From assembly GCF_015265455.1 (NCBI RefSeq), contig NZ_CP054492.1, positions 1,178,001-1,242,000 on the forward strand: DNA of 64,000 bases, written 5' to 3'. Position numbers and translations under genes: made by a program. The notes under the pieces were generated by a model, which was given only the letters and a program-made list of their open reading frames with translations, was not told the DNA's origin and ran no database searches. Shown here piece by piece: positions 56,164-64,000 of this stretch (positions within the stretch are counted from its first letter, which is position 1; every line of letters starts with the position of its first letter). The stretch comes from Candidatus Sulfurimonas baltica (lineage in GTDB: Bacteria; Campylobacterota; Campylobacteria; Campylobacterales; Sulfurimonadaceae).

Positions 56164-57029
56164 TGCATCTCCGCTCTATTTTTACCGGTAATTCTAACTT
56201 TAACTCTTGTCCCATTATTTTTTTGAACTCTTATGATGTCATTTTCTTTTCCATCCTGAAGAGCTTTGGCGCTGAAGCTTATTGTCATATGATTACTTTT
56301 TAAACTGACATTTATCAAAGAGTCTCTTTTTACAATATTAAAAGTTTCAACATCCCTAATGGTTAAAATTTTATTTTCAGATATGTGACGCTTACTTTGA
56401 AACAGACCTTTGGTTACATTTTGTATCGGCTTATCTACAAATTTATCCAAAATTATACTCTTTTTACTCACATTTAAAACTGATAGCTCTACATCTTTTT
56501 TTATCTTTTTTTTACTTATATACACTAAAACAGTAGCTGTAACATCATAGTTGAAAAACATTTTTTTATTATCTGATGTTTTAATATATATCACTCCGCT
56601 TCTTGATAAATAATTTCTGCTTCTAATGTTTACTGTGTAATTTTCAGGCAATGATACCAAATAACCTCTTGGCTCGATAAAAATATCTGTAATATTAATG
56701 TTTTCATATTTGTTTTGATAATAATTTTTTATTTTTAGTTCTATCTTTGATGTATCGATAGGACTTTTTAATACAAAGTTTGTATAACTGCTTTTTGAGC
56801 TAAACTCTGCATATCCAAGTTGTTTTAGCGTGTTTAATAAATCTTTTGTTTTTACTCTTTTTGTGTGTTTAGTGTTTTCAATTGAAAATAGTTTTGAATC
56901 ATTTTTTACATTAGGAATTATATGTGAAAGATTGATAGTTTTTGTATTTACGTAGTAAGTTTCATCTAAAGTGCTGCTGGAATATAACGTTAAGTAGATA
57001 AAAAGTGAAAAAAAAGTTTTTGTTAGCAT
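56160..57029 (-). CDS. flgA: Flagellar P-ring assembly chaperone FlgA
   Basis: This 289-residue protein has a signal peptide-like start (MLTKTFFSLFIYLTLYSSS) and a C-terminal SAF domain with LFQSKRHISENKILTIRDVETFNIVKRDSLINV, typical of FlgA. It helps FlgI assemble the P ring in the periplasm. The N-terminal extension is longer than in E. coli, as usual in this phylum. Confidence 0.85.
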   Translation of the reverse strand: MLTKTFFSLFIYLTLYSSSTLDETYYVNTKTINLSHIIPNVKNDSKLFSIENTKHTKRVKTKDLLNTLKQLGYAEFSSKSSYTNFVLKSPIDTSKIELKIKNYYQNKYENINITDIFIEPRGYLVSLPENYTVNIRSRNYLSRSGVIYIKTSDNKKMFFNYDVTATVLVYISKKKIKKDVELSVLNVSKKSIILDKFVDKPIQNVTKGLFQSKRHISENKILTIRDVETFNIVKRDSLINVSLKSNHMTISFSAKALQDGKENDIIRVQKNNGTRVKVRITGKNRAEMQ

Positions 57030-57072
57030 TTAAATAATCATCCAATATAAAATATTTTACAATTCTAACATT

Positions 57073-57108
57073 ATTTAGTGTGATAACATAATTTAGTGTG
57101 ATAACATA
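57073..57108. repeat. Perfect 18-bp tandem repeat
   Basis: ATTTAGTGTGATAACATA occurs twice in a row (57073-57090, 57091-57108) between the flgA start and the tRNA 3' end. Confidence 0.95.
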
Positions 57109-57115
57109 AAAAAGG

Positions 57116-57199
57116 TGGTACCAGAGAGGGGATTCGAACCCCTAAGCCTTGCGGCAGCGGATTTTGAATCCGCCGTGTATACCATTCCACCACTCTGGC
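57116..57199 (-). tRNA. tRNA-Leu (anticodon CAA)
   Basis: On the minus strand the 7-bp acceptor GCCAGAG pairs with CTCTGGT (one G:U), and CCA is encoded. The anticodon stem GCGGA/TCCGC encloses TTCAAAA, giving anticodon CAA. A long variable arm (GCCGCAAGGC) marks a class II leucine tRNA, and GGTTCGAATCC is the T loop. Confidence 0.97.
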
Positions 57200-57282
57200 A
57201 TGAAAGAGTGGAATGATAGTGGTTTATAACTTAAAGTATTTTTAAAATGAATTGTAAATGCTTTTTTGTCGATATATGTCGC

Positions 57283-57299
57283 ATGGAACTTAAATTGCT
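57283..57299 (+). promoter_or_regulatory. Sigma-54 promoter for flgL
   Basis: TGGAACTTAAATTGCT has GG at 57285-57286 and GC at 57297-57298, the exact GG-N10-GC spacing of -24/-12 RpoN promoters. The predicted start is about 57310, some 49 bp before ATG 57359. RpoN control fits late flagellar genes in Campylobacterota. Confidence 0.8.
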
Positions 57300-57358
57300 G
57301 TATAAATTAGATAAAGCATAAGTACAGTAAAATATTAAAGATTAAACGGAGGTGCATC

Positions 57359-59476
57359 ATGAGAGTAACACCTAGCATGTACTACAAAAATGTGGCTGCA
57401 GAGGGCTCTAGAGCAAACGAGAGGTTGTTTGATGTAAATAAGCAGATTGCATCTGGACTTAAAATTCAATATGCCAGTGATAATATAGGTGTCTTTACGG
57501 ATACTATGAGACTTGATAATGAGTTGATTACGCTAAATCAAGTCGCTAAAAGTGTTGAGAGTGGCTATAAAACTTCGGATCAGACGGATATTATTTTAAA
57601 TGAGTTTGACACAAGTATGAATAGGATGAATACCCTTCTTATTCAAGCTGCCAATGGTACAAACGACTCAGTATCTCTTGATGCTATAGCTGCAGAGTTA
57701 AGAGGCCTTGAAGGTCATTTTATCAGCTTGGCAAACACATCTATTAATGGTCAGTATCTATTCTCTGGTTCAGCAGTAGACACAAAACCAATAAGTGCTG
57801 ATGGGAAATACAAGGGAAATAATATTTCAATGAACGCATTTTTAGGATCGGGAGTGGAGCAACAGTATAATTTGACCGGTGCTGATCTATTTTTAGGTGA
57901 AGAGGTTCTTGTTAAAAGAGAAATTACAAGCAATGTTGTTCAAACTAATTTAAGTTCTAAATATCCTGACTTTACAGATGCGACAGTTACCGGAACTCCT
58001 ACTACCATTTCAAGCAGTGATACTATTCGAGATTTGATGGGCGATACAGATAATTCTATAGTGCCTCCTAATAATCATTATTTTTACCTTAGCGGTACAC
58101 AAAGTGACGGCACGGCATTTAAAAAACAGATACAAATGACAGATACCAATACAATAGATGATTTATTGATTGCAATAGGTGATGAGTATGGTAATGGGGT
58201 TGTAGATGTGGTTAATGTTTCAATGAACTCTTCAGGGCAGATTGTTATAGAAGATAAGCTGAAAGGTTCAAGCAAATTAGATTTTCATATAGTAGGTGCG
58301 ACAGATTTTAGCGGTGGTGGCGCTGCAAATGTGAATAATATAGATTCATTGGATAGCGGTGAGACAAATTTTGATGAGATTATAAATCCAACTGTTCCTC
58401 CAGCTAATAATCTTTATGTTAAAGAGTTTGTTAAATCTCCATATAGTTCAGCTATTGCCGGCATCACGAATATTGATGCTCTCTTGTATGATAGAACACA
58501 GTTCAGTGTTTCAGGTAGTACAATTTCATCAAATGTTTCTCAAATTCTAAAAGATGACAATGCATTTGCAACTAATTCTACAAAACTTCATGAAGTTTTT
58601 TCTGGAGTCACTTATGATTTAGATGGAACCTATACTGGTGGTTTAGATGGAAAATCTTTAATATTACAAGGTAAAACCGTATCTAATACGGACTATAATG
58701 TAAGCATTAATCTTTTAGATGGAGGTTCCACATTTTCACTAGATACTGATAACGATGGTAACTATGATAACGGAACATATAATATTTTTAATATGGATAG
58801 CACAAGAGTAGCAACGCCAGCAAGTGAAATGACATATCGTCAACTTATGGATGTTGTAAACATGGCTGTAAGTGGTAATTTTCCAGCTACTGCACCAGGT
58901 AATGATACTCAGTATGATGCAGCAATAATGGCTTCAAATAATATAGGAAGTACCTCTCTGTCATCTGATGGTAAAATAAGTTTTTCTGATTTTAATATAG
59001 CTAGTACGAATGCTACTATAGCTATTTATGACTCAAATAGTGGAGATTTTACTACAGATGCATCTGTTGCAACATTTAATACAAATAATGCATTAACAAT
59101 TCGTGACCCAAAAACAGATTTTTTTAAAACTTTAGGAGAAGTTATAACTTCTGTTGAAAATTATAAATTCCATCCAGATACTTCAAGTGGTGACATAAGA
59201 AGCATAGGGATAGAAAATTCAATTTCAAAATTAAATGATTTAAGAGATCATGTATCTAAATCTCATGCTCAAGTTGGAGCTCAGTCAAATGCTCTTACGT
59301 TTTCATTAGAGAGAACACAGATACTTGAAATTTCAACAATGTCGCTCCGTTCATCTGTAATAGATACAGATCTAGCTGAGGCATCTTTGCAGTTGACACA
59401 ATTGACCAATAACTATTCGGCTATGCTGTATACAGTTGGTAAAGTTTCTCAATTAAGTCTGGTAAACTATTTATAA
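57359..59476 (+). CDS. flgL: Flagellar hook-filament junction protein FlgL (HAP3)
   Basis: This 705-residue protein has flagellin-like coiled-coil ends: N-terminal MRVTPSMYYKNVAAEGSRANERLFDVNKQIASGLKIQYASDN and C-terminal SSVIDTDLAEASLQLTQLTNNYSAMLYTVGKVSQLSLVNYL. A large, Ser/Thr/Asn-rich surface domain lies between. It is twice the length of enteric FlgL, which is usual in this phylum. GGAGG gives a strong ribosome binding site. Confidence 0.93.
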   Translation: MRVTPSMYYKNVAAEGSRANERLFDVNKQIASGLKIQYASDNIGVFTDTMRLDNELITLNQVAKSVESGYKTSDQTDIILNEFDTSMNRMNTLLIQAANGTNDSVSLDAIAAELRGLEGHFISLANTSINGQYLFSGSAVDTKPISADGKYKGNNISMNAFLGSGVEQQYNLTGADLFLGEEVLVKREITSNVVQTNLSSKYPDFTDATVTGTPTTISSSDTIRDLMGDTDNSIVPPNNHYFYLSGTQSDGTAFKKQIQMTDTNTIDDLLIAIGDEYGNGVVDVVNVSMNSSGQIVIEDKLKGSSKLDFHIVGATDFSGGGAANVNNIDSLDSGETNFDEIINPTVPPANNLYVKEFVKSPYSSAIAGITNIDALLYDRTQFSVSGSTISSNVSQILKDDNAFATNSTKLHEVFSGVTYDLDGTYTGGLDGKSLILQGKTVSNTDYNVSINLLDGGSTFSLDTDNDGNYDNGTYNIFNMDSTRVATPASEMTYRQLMDVVNMAVSGNFPATAPGNDTQYDAAIMASNNIGSTSLSSDGKISFSDFNIASTNATIAIYDSNSGDFTTDASVATFNTNNALTIRDPKTDFFKTLGEVITSVENYKFHPDTSSGDIRSIGIENSISKLNDLRDHVSKSHAQVGAQSNALTFSLERTQILEISTMSLRSSVIDTDLAEASLQLTQLTNNYSAMLYTVGKVSQLSLVNYL

Positions 59477-59539
59477 TCTGGAACGATTTTGGCTATACTT
59501 CCTTAATTAACACTATTTATTTTTAAAGGCAGCTATAGT

Positions 59540-61753
59540 TTGAAAGATACTCTATTTATAATATTTTTTGGTTTACTGATATATCTTGGATTTGCTACGG
59601 CGCTTGGAGACAACACCATAATGGGTAGTTACGGAGCTACCTTCGCTAAATATAATCATGGCTATTTTGGGTATATATCTTACATATATATATTTGCTTC
59701 TTTAATACCTTTATATCTTTTTTATAAAAACACTGTACTAAATATAAGAAAATTTGAATTAGCAATAACATCATTTTTAATCTTTTTCTCTCTACTCTTA
59801 GCACAGGCACTCTTAGTAAGTGACAAATTAAGAGGAAGCATAGGTTCTGATTTTGTAGAGTTCCTCTCTCCATATATTGGATCATTCGGGCTTTGGATAT
59901 TTTGGTTAATAATTACAATTGTTTCAATAGTAATAATACTTGATAAAAGCGCTCATGAACTGGTTGACATATTTTTAGGAAATATAAAAACTAAAATTGC
60001 AGATAAAAAAAGTCTTTCTAAAAATAAAAATTTAAATATTATAGAAAAAAGAGTTTCCTCCGTACCTGTGAAAGATGTTAAAGAGATAAAAAAAGTACAT
60101 GTAACCCAAGAGATTGAAAAAATTGAACAAGAGTTTGAATCTGAGATAGACAAACCTGCATATCTAAGAAGAGAAGAGCATGTAGAGACTTTAAAATCAT
60201 CAGTAGTTGATGATAGTGTAAATTCACAAGAAAAACCGCATAATATATTAGAGTTGGTTCACGAAATTAAAGAACAAAGTTCTGCAATTGTTGTAGATGA
60301 GTTGGAAGAAAATGCAAAGCTATTAGCATCTATTGAAAAGGGAGAAGTAGAAAAACCAAAAAATTTCACTCTCCCATCAGTTGATTTTTTACAAAAACCA
60401 AATTCTAAAGCACACAGTGTTGATGAGCGTGAGCTAGATGACAAGATAGGATTTTTGATAGAAAAATTAGCACATTTTAAGATAGATGGCGATGTAGTAA
60501 GAACGTATGCAGGACCAGTTGTATCAACTTTCGAGTTTAAACCTGCTGCAAATGTAAAAGTAAGTAAAATATTAAATCTCCAAGATGATTTAGCTATGGC
60601 GCTCTCAGCCGAAACTATCCGTATTCAAGCTCCAATACCAGGAAAAGATGTAGTCGGTATCGAGATACCAAATGCAACTGTTGATACTATTTATTTAAGA
60701 GATTTACTAGATAGTCAGATTTTTAAGGAATCATCATCACCATTGACTATAGTTTTAGGTAAAGATATAGTTGGAAAACCTTTTATAACTGATTTAAAAA
60801 AGCTCCCACACCTCCTCATAGCAGGAACAACGGGCAGTGGCAAAAGTGTTGGTATAAACGCAATGATTTTATCTCTTTTGTACAAAAACTCTCCAGATCA
60901 GTTAAGACTTCTAATGATTGATCCAAAAATGCTTGAGTTCTCAATATATAATGATATTCCGCATCTTTTAACTCCAGTAATAACAAAGCCAAAGCAGGCA
61001 ATAGTAGCTCTTAACAATATGGTATTTGAGATGGAACGCCGTTATGAGCTTATGAGTGAAAACAGAACAAAAAATATTGAAAACTATAATGATAAAGTAA
61101 AAAAAGAGGGTGGTGAACACTTCCCATATATAGTAGTTATAATAGATGAGTTAGCTGACTTGATGATGACAAGCGGAAAGGATGTTGAGCACTCTATCGC
61201 TAGACTGGCGCAGATGGCAAGAGCTTCTGGAATTCACTTAGTTGTTGCAACACAAAGACCATCTGTTGATGTTGTTACGGGACTAATAAAAGCAAATTTG
61301 CCATCTCGTATATCTTATAGGGTAGGGCAAAGAATTGATTCTAAAATTATTCTTGACCAGCAAGGCGCTGAATCCCTTCTTGGCAAAGGCGATATGTTGT
61401 TTACTCCTCCTGGCTCTACCGGTTTAGTTCGTTTGCATGCACCATGGAGTACAGAGGCAGAAATAGAAAAAATTGTTGAGTTTATAAAATCTCAAAGAGC
61501 ACCAAATTATGACAAAAGCTTTTTAGTGGAAGAGAATGAATTTAATAATTCTAATAATGAAACATATGAAGAGTTAGATGAGCTTTATGGTGATGCTAGA
61601 AATGTTATATTGTCAGATAGAAAAACATCTATTTCATACCTTCAAAGAAAGCTACAAATAGGTTATAACCGTTCAGCAAGACTTATAGAGCAGTTGGAAA
61701 ATGAGGGTGTTTTATCTTCTCCAAACTCTAAAGGTATTCGTGAAATTCTCTAA
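59540..61753 (+). CDS. ftsK: DNA translocase FtsK
   Basis: This 737-residue protein has four membrane helices in the first 140 residues, a linker (150-300), a RecA-like motor with P-loop AGTTGSGKSVG, Walker B VVIIDELADLMM and a C-terminal gamma winged helix (SISYLQRKLQIGYNRSARLIEQLE). It moves DNA to the XerH/dif site during division. The start is TTG with AAAGG upstream. Confidence 0.96.
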   Translation: MKDTLFIIFFGLLIYLGFATALGDNTIMGSYGATFAKYNHGYFGYISYIYIFASLIPLYLFYKNTVLNIRKFELAITSFLIFFSLLLAQALLVSDKLRGSIGSDFVEFLSPYIGSFGLWIFWLIITIVSIVIILDKSAHELVDIFLGNIKTKIADKKSLSKNKNLNIIEKRVSSVPVKDVKEIKKVHVTQEIEKIEQEFESEIDKPAYLRREEHVETLKSSVVDDSVNSQEKPHNILELVHEIKEQSSAIVVDELEENAKLLASIEKGEVEKPKNFTLPSVDFLQKPNSKAHSVDERELDDKIGFLIEKLAHFKIDGDVVRTYAGPVVSTFEFKPAANVKVSKILNLQDDLAMALSAETIRIQAPIPGKDVVGIEIPNATVDTIYLRDLLDSQIFKESSSPLTIVLGKDIVGKPFITDLKKLPHLLIAGTTGSGKSVGINAMILSLLYKNSPDQLRLLMIDPKMLEFSIYNDIPHLLTPVITKPKQAIVALNNMVFEMERRYELMSENRTKNIENYNDKVKKEGGEHFPYIVVIIDELADLMMTSGKDVEHSIARLAQMARASGIHLVVATQRPSVDVVTGLIKANLPSRISYRVGQRIDSKIILDQQGAESLLGKGDMLFTPPGSTGLVRLHAPWSTEAEIEKIVEFIKSQRAPNYDKSFLVEENEFNNSNNETYEELDELYGDARNVILSDRKTSISYLQRKLQIGYNRSARLIEQLENEGVLSSPNSKGIREIL

Positions 61754-62145
61754 TGGCTAAACCACATTTTATTTTTACAAAGTACACAAACTCATTTAGT
61801 GTACATGTAGATAATTTAGAGCAACTATCAGTACAGCAGATACAACAGATAGAAGCATTTGTGTCTGAGCGTAACGGCATATTTGATTTTAACACGTATA
61901 CATTTGTTATTAAAAAAAGATTAGAGTTTAATGAATTCATTCTATTGCTCGAACATATATTATTAGAAGCTGTTTGTGAAGAGAAAATTTTAAAAATACA
62001 ACAAAAATCAAAAGTAGAATTTGGAAAATTTAAAGGAATGTTTTACTCAGATATTCCTGATGCATATCTTTTGTGGCTAAAAAGTAATTATAGAGGAAAA
62101 GATAGAAGCATAATAGAGGCCGAAGTGAGTTTTAGATCTATATAG
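61753..62145 (+). CDS. DUF3820-like small protein
   Basis: This 130-residue protein overlaps the ftsK stop by one base. Its C-terminal part KVEFGKFKGMFYSDIPDAYLLWL matches the DUF3820 motif (fGKyKG...P..YL.WL), also seen at the end of exonuclease X. The first 80 residues are alpha/beta and unrecognised. The role is unknown; the coupling with ftsK suggests DNA-related work. Confidence 0.75.
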   Translation: MAKPHFIFTKYTNSFSVHVDNLEQLSVQQIQQIEAFVSERNGIFDFNTYTFVIKKRLEFNEFILLLEHILLEAVCEEKILKIQQKSKVEFGKFKGMFYSDIPDAYLLWLKSNYRGKDRSIIEAEVSFRSI

Positions 62146-62205
62146 TGTTACCAATATTAACAATCATCATATAAATAGATAAAAATATGTTTACTTTGGT
62201 AACAC
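62145..62205. promoter_or_regulatory. Widely spaced inverted repeat upstream of acnB
   Basis: GTGTTACCA (62145-62153) and TGGTAACAC (62197-62205) are perfect 9-bp arms 43 nt apart. They could be two half-sites for a regulator of acnB or a hairpin at the end of the previous gene. Confidence 0.45.
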
Positions 62206-62232
62206 TGTTTATTTTGACCCTGCATATTCAGA

Positions 62233-62238
62233 TATAAT
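62233..62238 (+). promoter_or_regulatory. Probable -10 box for acnB
   Basis: TATAAT 30 bp before ATG 62269, in a gap that holds no gene. Confidence 0.6.
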
Positions 62239-62268
62239 CCATAAAATTTAAATTAAACAGGAATGACA

Positions 62269-64000
62269 ATGGCATTTATTGAAGAGTATAAAGCACATAT
62301 TGCTGAGAGAGAATTACTTGGAGTACCAGCACTTCCACTTTCTGCTGAACAAACAGCAGAAGTGATTGAGTTAATTAAGAGTAACTGTACAGAAGAATTA
62401 GTGGATCTTATTACAAACCGTGTGTCACCAGGTGTTGATGATGCTGCATATGTAAAAGCTGCTTTTTTAAATGATGTTGCATCTGCAAAAGTAACTGTTA
62501 GCGGTATAACTCCTGCGCATGCAGTTAAAATAATGGGTATGATGCTTGGTGGGTACAATGTTAAACCAATTATTGATTGTTTAACTTCTACAAACAGTGA
62601 AGTAGTTGAAGCAGCTAAAGAAGCACTTAAGCACACTTTACTTGTTTATGACGCATTTAATGACGTCGAAGAGTTACATAAAGGTGGAAATGCTCATGCT
62701 ACTGAGGTTATGACTTCTTGGGCAAATGCTGAGTGGTTTACTTCTAAACCGGCACTAGCTGAAGAGATCACTGTAACTGTTTACAAAGTTCCAGGTGAGA
62801 CTAACACAGATGATCTTTCTCCAGCTTCTGAAGCATTTACACGTTCTGATATTCCATTACATGCTAATTCTATGCTTGTATCAAAAATGGAAGATCCTAT
62901 TAACACAATCAAGTCTTTAAAAGAAAAAGGTCATACTATTGCATACGTTGGTGATGTTGTTGGTACTGGCTCATCTCGTAAATCAGGTGTTAACTCTGTT
63001 CAATGGCACATGGGTGAGGACATCCCAGGTGTTCCGAACAAACGTACCGGTGGCGTTGTTTTAGGTTCTCTTATTGCACCAATTTTCTTCGCTACATGTG
63101 AAGACTCAGGTGCATTACCATTAGAACTTGATGTTTCTGGTATGGAAACAGGTGATGTTGTAACTATTTATCCTTATAAAGGTGAAGCTCACAAAGATGG
63201 CAAATGTATCGCTACTTTTAAACTAAACCCTAATACAATTACTGATGAAGTGCGTGCTGGTGGCCGTATTCCACTTATTATTGGTCGTGGTCTTACTTCT
63301 AAGGCTCGTGGTGTTCTTGGTTTAGGTGCATCTGAAGTATTCTTAACTGCTGAGCAACCAGCTGATACAGGCAAAGGTTTTACTTTAGCGCAAAAAATGG
63401 TTGGTAAAGCTTCAGGTTTAGCTGGTGTTCGTCCAGGTATGTATGTTGAGCCTGAAACATCAACTGTTGGTTCACAAGATACAACAGGTCCAATGACACG
63501 TGATGAGATTAAAGAGCTTGCAGCTTTAGGTTTCTCTGCGGACTTCGTTATGCAATCATTTTGTCACACAGCTGCATACCCAAAACCATCTGATGTAATA
63601 ATGCACCATACACTACCTGACTTTATTGCTAACCGTTCAGGTGTTGCTTTACGTCCTGGTGATGGAGTTATACACTCATGGTTAAACCGTATGGTTCTTC
63701 CAGATACAGTTGGTACTGGTGCAGATTCTCACACACGTTTCCCTTTAGGTATATCATTTCCTGGTGGATCAGGAATCGTTGCATTCGCTGCTGTAACTGG
63801 TTCTATGCCTCTTACTATGCCAGAATCAGTGCTTGTACGTTTTTCAGGTGAAATGCAACCAGGTATCACTTTACGTGACCTTGTAAATGCTATCCCTTAC
63901 CAAGCGATTCAAGAGGGTCTTTTAACTGTTCCTAAAGCTGGTAAGATTAATATCTTTGCTGGTCGTATTTTAGAGATTGAAGGTCTTCCTGATCTTAAAG
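62269..64000 (+). CDS. acnB: Aconitate hydratase B, 5' part
   Basis: The frame from ATG 62269 ([23 protein letters not shown]) stays open to the right edge, 577 codons. I chose this start because AGGA lies 7 bp upstream; an ATG at 62263 is too close to it. The AcnB order is clear: HEAT-like N-domain (1-160), swivel domain with [19 protein letters not shown] and [16 protein letters not shown], then the catalytic domain with the [15 protein letters not shown] signature. Codon use is biased as in highly expressed genes. It interconverts citrate and isocitrate in the (reverse) TCA cycle and may also take 2-methylisocitrate. Confidence 0.97.
   Translation, partial: MAFIEEYKAHIAERELLGVPALPLSAEQTAEVIELIKSNCTEELVDLITNRVSPGVDDAAYVKAAFLNDVASAKVTVSGITPAHAVKIMGMMLGGYNVKPIIDCLTSTNSEVVEAAKEALKHTLLVYDAFNDVEELHKGGNAHATEVMTSWANAEWFTSKPALAEEITVTVYKVPGETNTDDLSPASEAFTRSDIPLHANSMLVSKMEDPINTIKSLKEKGHTIAYVGDVVGTGSSRKSGVNSVQWHMGEDIPGVPNKRTGGVVLGSLIAPIFFATCEDSGALPLELDVSGMETGDVVTIYPYKGEAHKDGKCIATFKLNPNTITDEVRAGGRIPLIIGRGLTSKARGVLGLGASEVFLTAEQPADTGKGFTLAQKMVGKASGLAGVRPGMYVEPETSTVGSQDTTGPMTRDEIKELAALGFSADFVMQSFCHTAAYPKPSDVIMHHTLPDFIANRSGVALRPGDGVIHSWLNRMVLPDTVGTGADSHTRFPLGISFPGGSGIVAFAAVTGSMPLTMPESVLVRFSGEMQPGITLRDLVNAIPYQAIQEGLLTVPKAGKINIFAGRILEIEGLPDLK

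Noticed and set aside
57116-57199. tRNA-Leu as the attachment site of the island
   Set aside because: It is 20 kb from the integrase, is surrounded by core flagellar genes and has no partial repeat near the island boundary.

Overview
The window looks like a chromosome segment of a Campylobacterota (epsilonproteobacterial) organism, most like Sulfurimonas or a close relative. The grounds are an AT-rich genome, AcnB-type aconitase, biosynthetic arginine decarboxylase, a cysteine-rich Hcp/Sel1-repeat protein, and a very long FlgL behind a GG-N10-GC sigma-54 promoter. The genus is inference.

Region 1 (1 to about 22.65 kb) is an accessory locus that I read as one or two linked conflict (defence) operons. 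It begins inside a STAND/NACHT ATPase with C-terminal TPRs. Next come a TPR protein whose 46-residue repeats are almost identical in DNA, and two membrane-anchored tandem-Rossmann (TrkA-N-like) proteins with RyR domains, the second ending in a SLOG/LSDAT-like domain. After a small membrane protein, a YbjN-like protein and a strong hairpin come a Clp-type AAA+ fused to a complete FtsH AAA+/M41 protease, a WD40-like membrane protein, a TIR protein, a DUF4062-STAND-ankyrin protein, a PD-(D/E)XK nuclease-like protein and an unknown protein. Sensors, signal-transducing NTPases, nucleotide-binding membrane proteins, a protease and nuclease/NADase-type effectors lie together.

Region 2 (22.65 to about 37.3 kb) is a mosaic. 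It holds an archaeal-type ATPase/DUF234 gene flanked by an 87-bp duplication of the 3' end of a response-regulator diguanylate cyclase, a VirD4/TraG-like ATPase gene with one in-frame stop, small unknown genes (one also with an in-frame stop), a subtilisin-like protein that seems to lack the catalytic His, a TerB-like protein, a complete 1290-bp IS3-family element with 3-bp target duplication, a WYL regulator, a stub resembling the start of terD, an IS3 relic, and two different tyrosine recombinases. The second recombinase adjoins the core genome. A palindrome (TGACAGCTTATGTCA, identical at three sites, with two variants) sits 40 to 75 bp upstream of five genes between 10.6 and 29.3 kb, so parts of regions 1 and 2 may share a regulator.

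Region 3 (37.3 to 64 kb) is ordinary core genome: CoA-binding protein, threonine ammonia-lyase, a WD40 protein, ilvB-ilvH-lpxD, a small conserved protein, then on the minus strand aminotransferase, cysE, speA, an FMN/Fe-S glutamate-synthase-like protein and hisS. It continues with the Hcp-like protein, a chemoreceptor, tmk-coaD-ubiX-flgA (minus), tRNA-Leu(CAA), flgL, ftsK, a DUF3820-like protein and the 5' part of acnB, which runs off the right edge.
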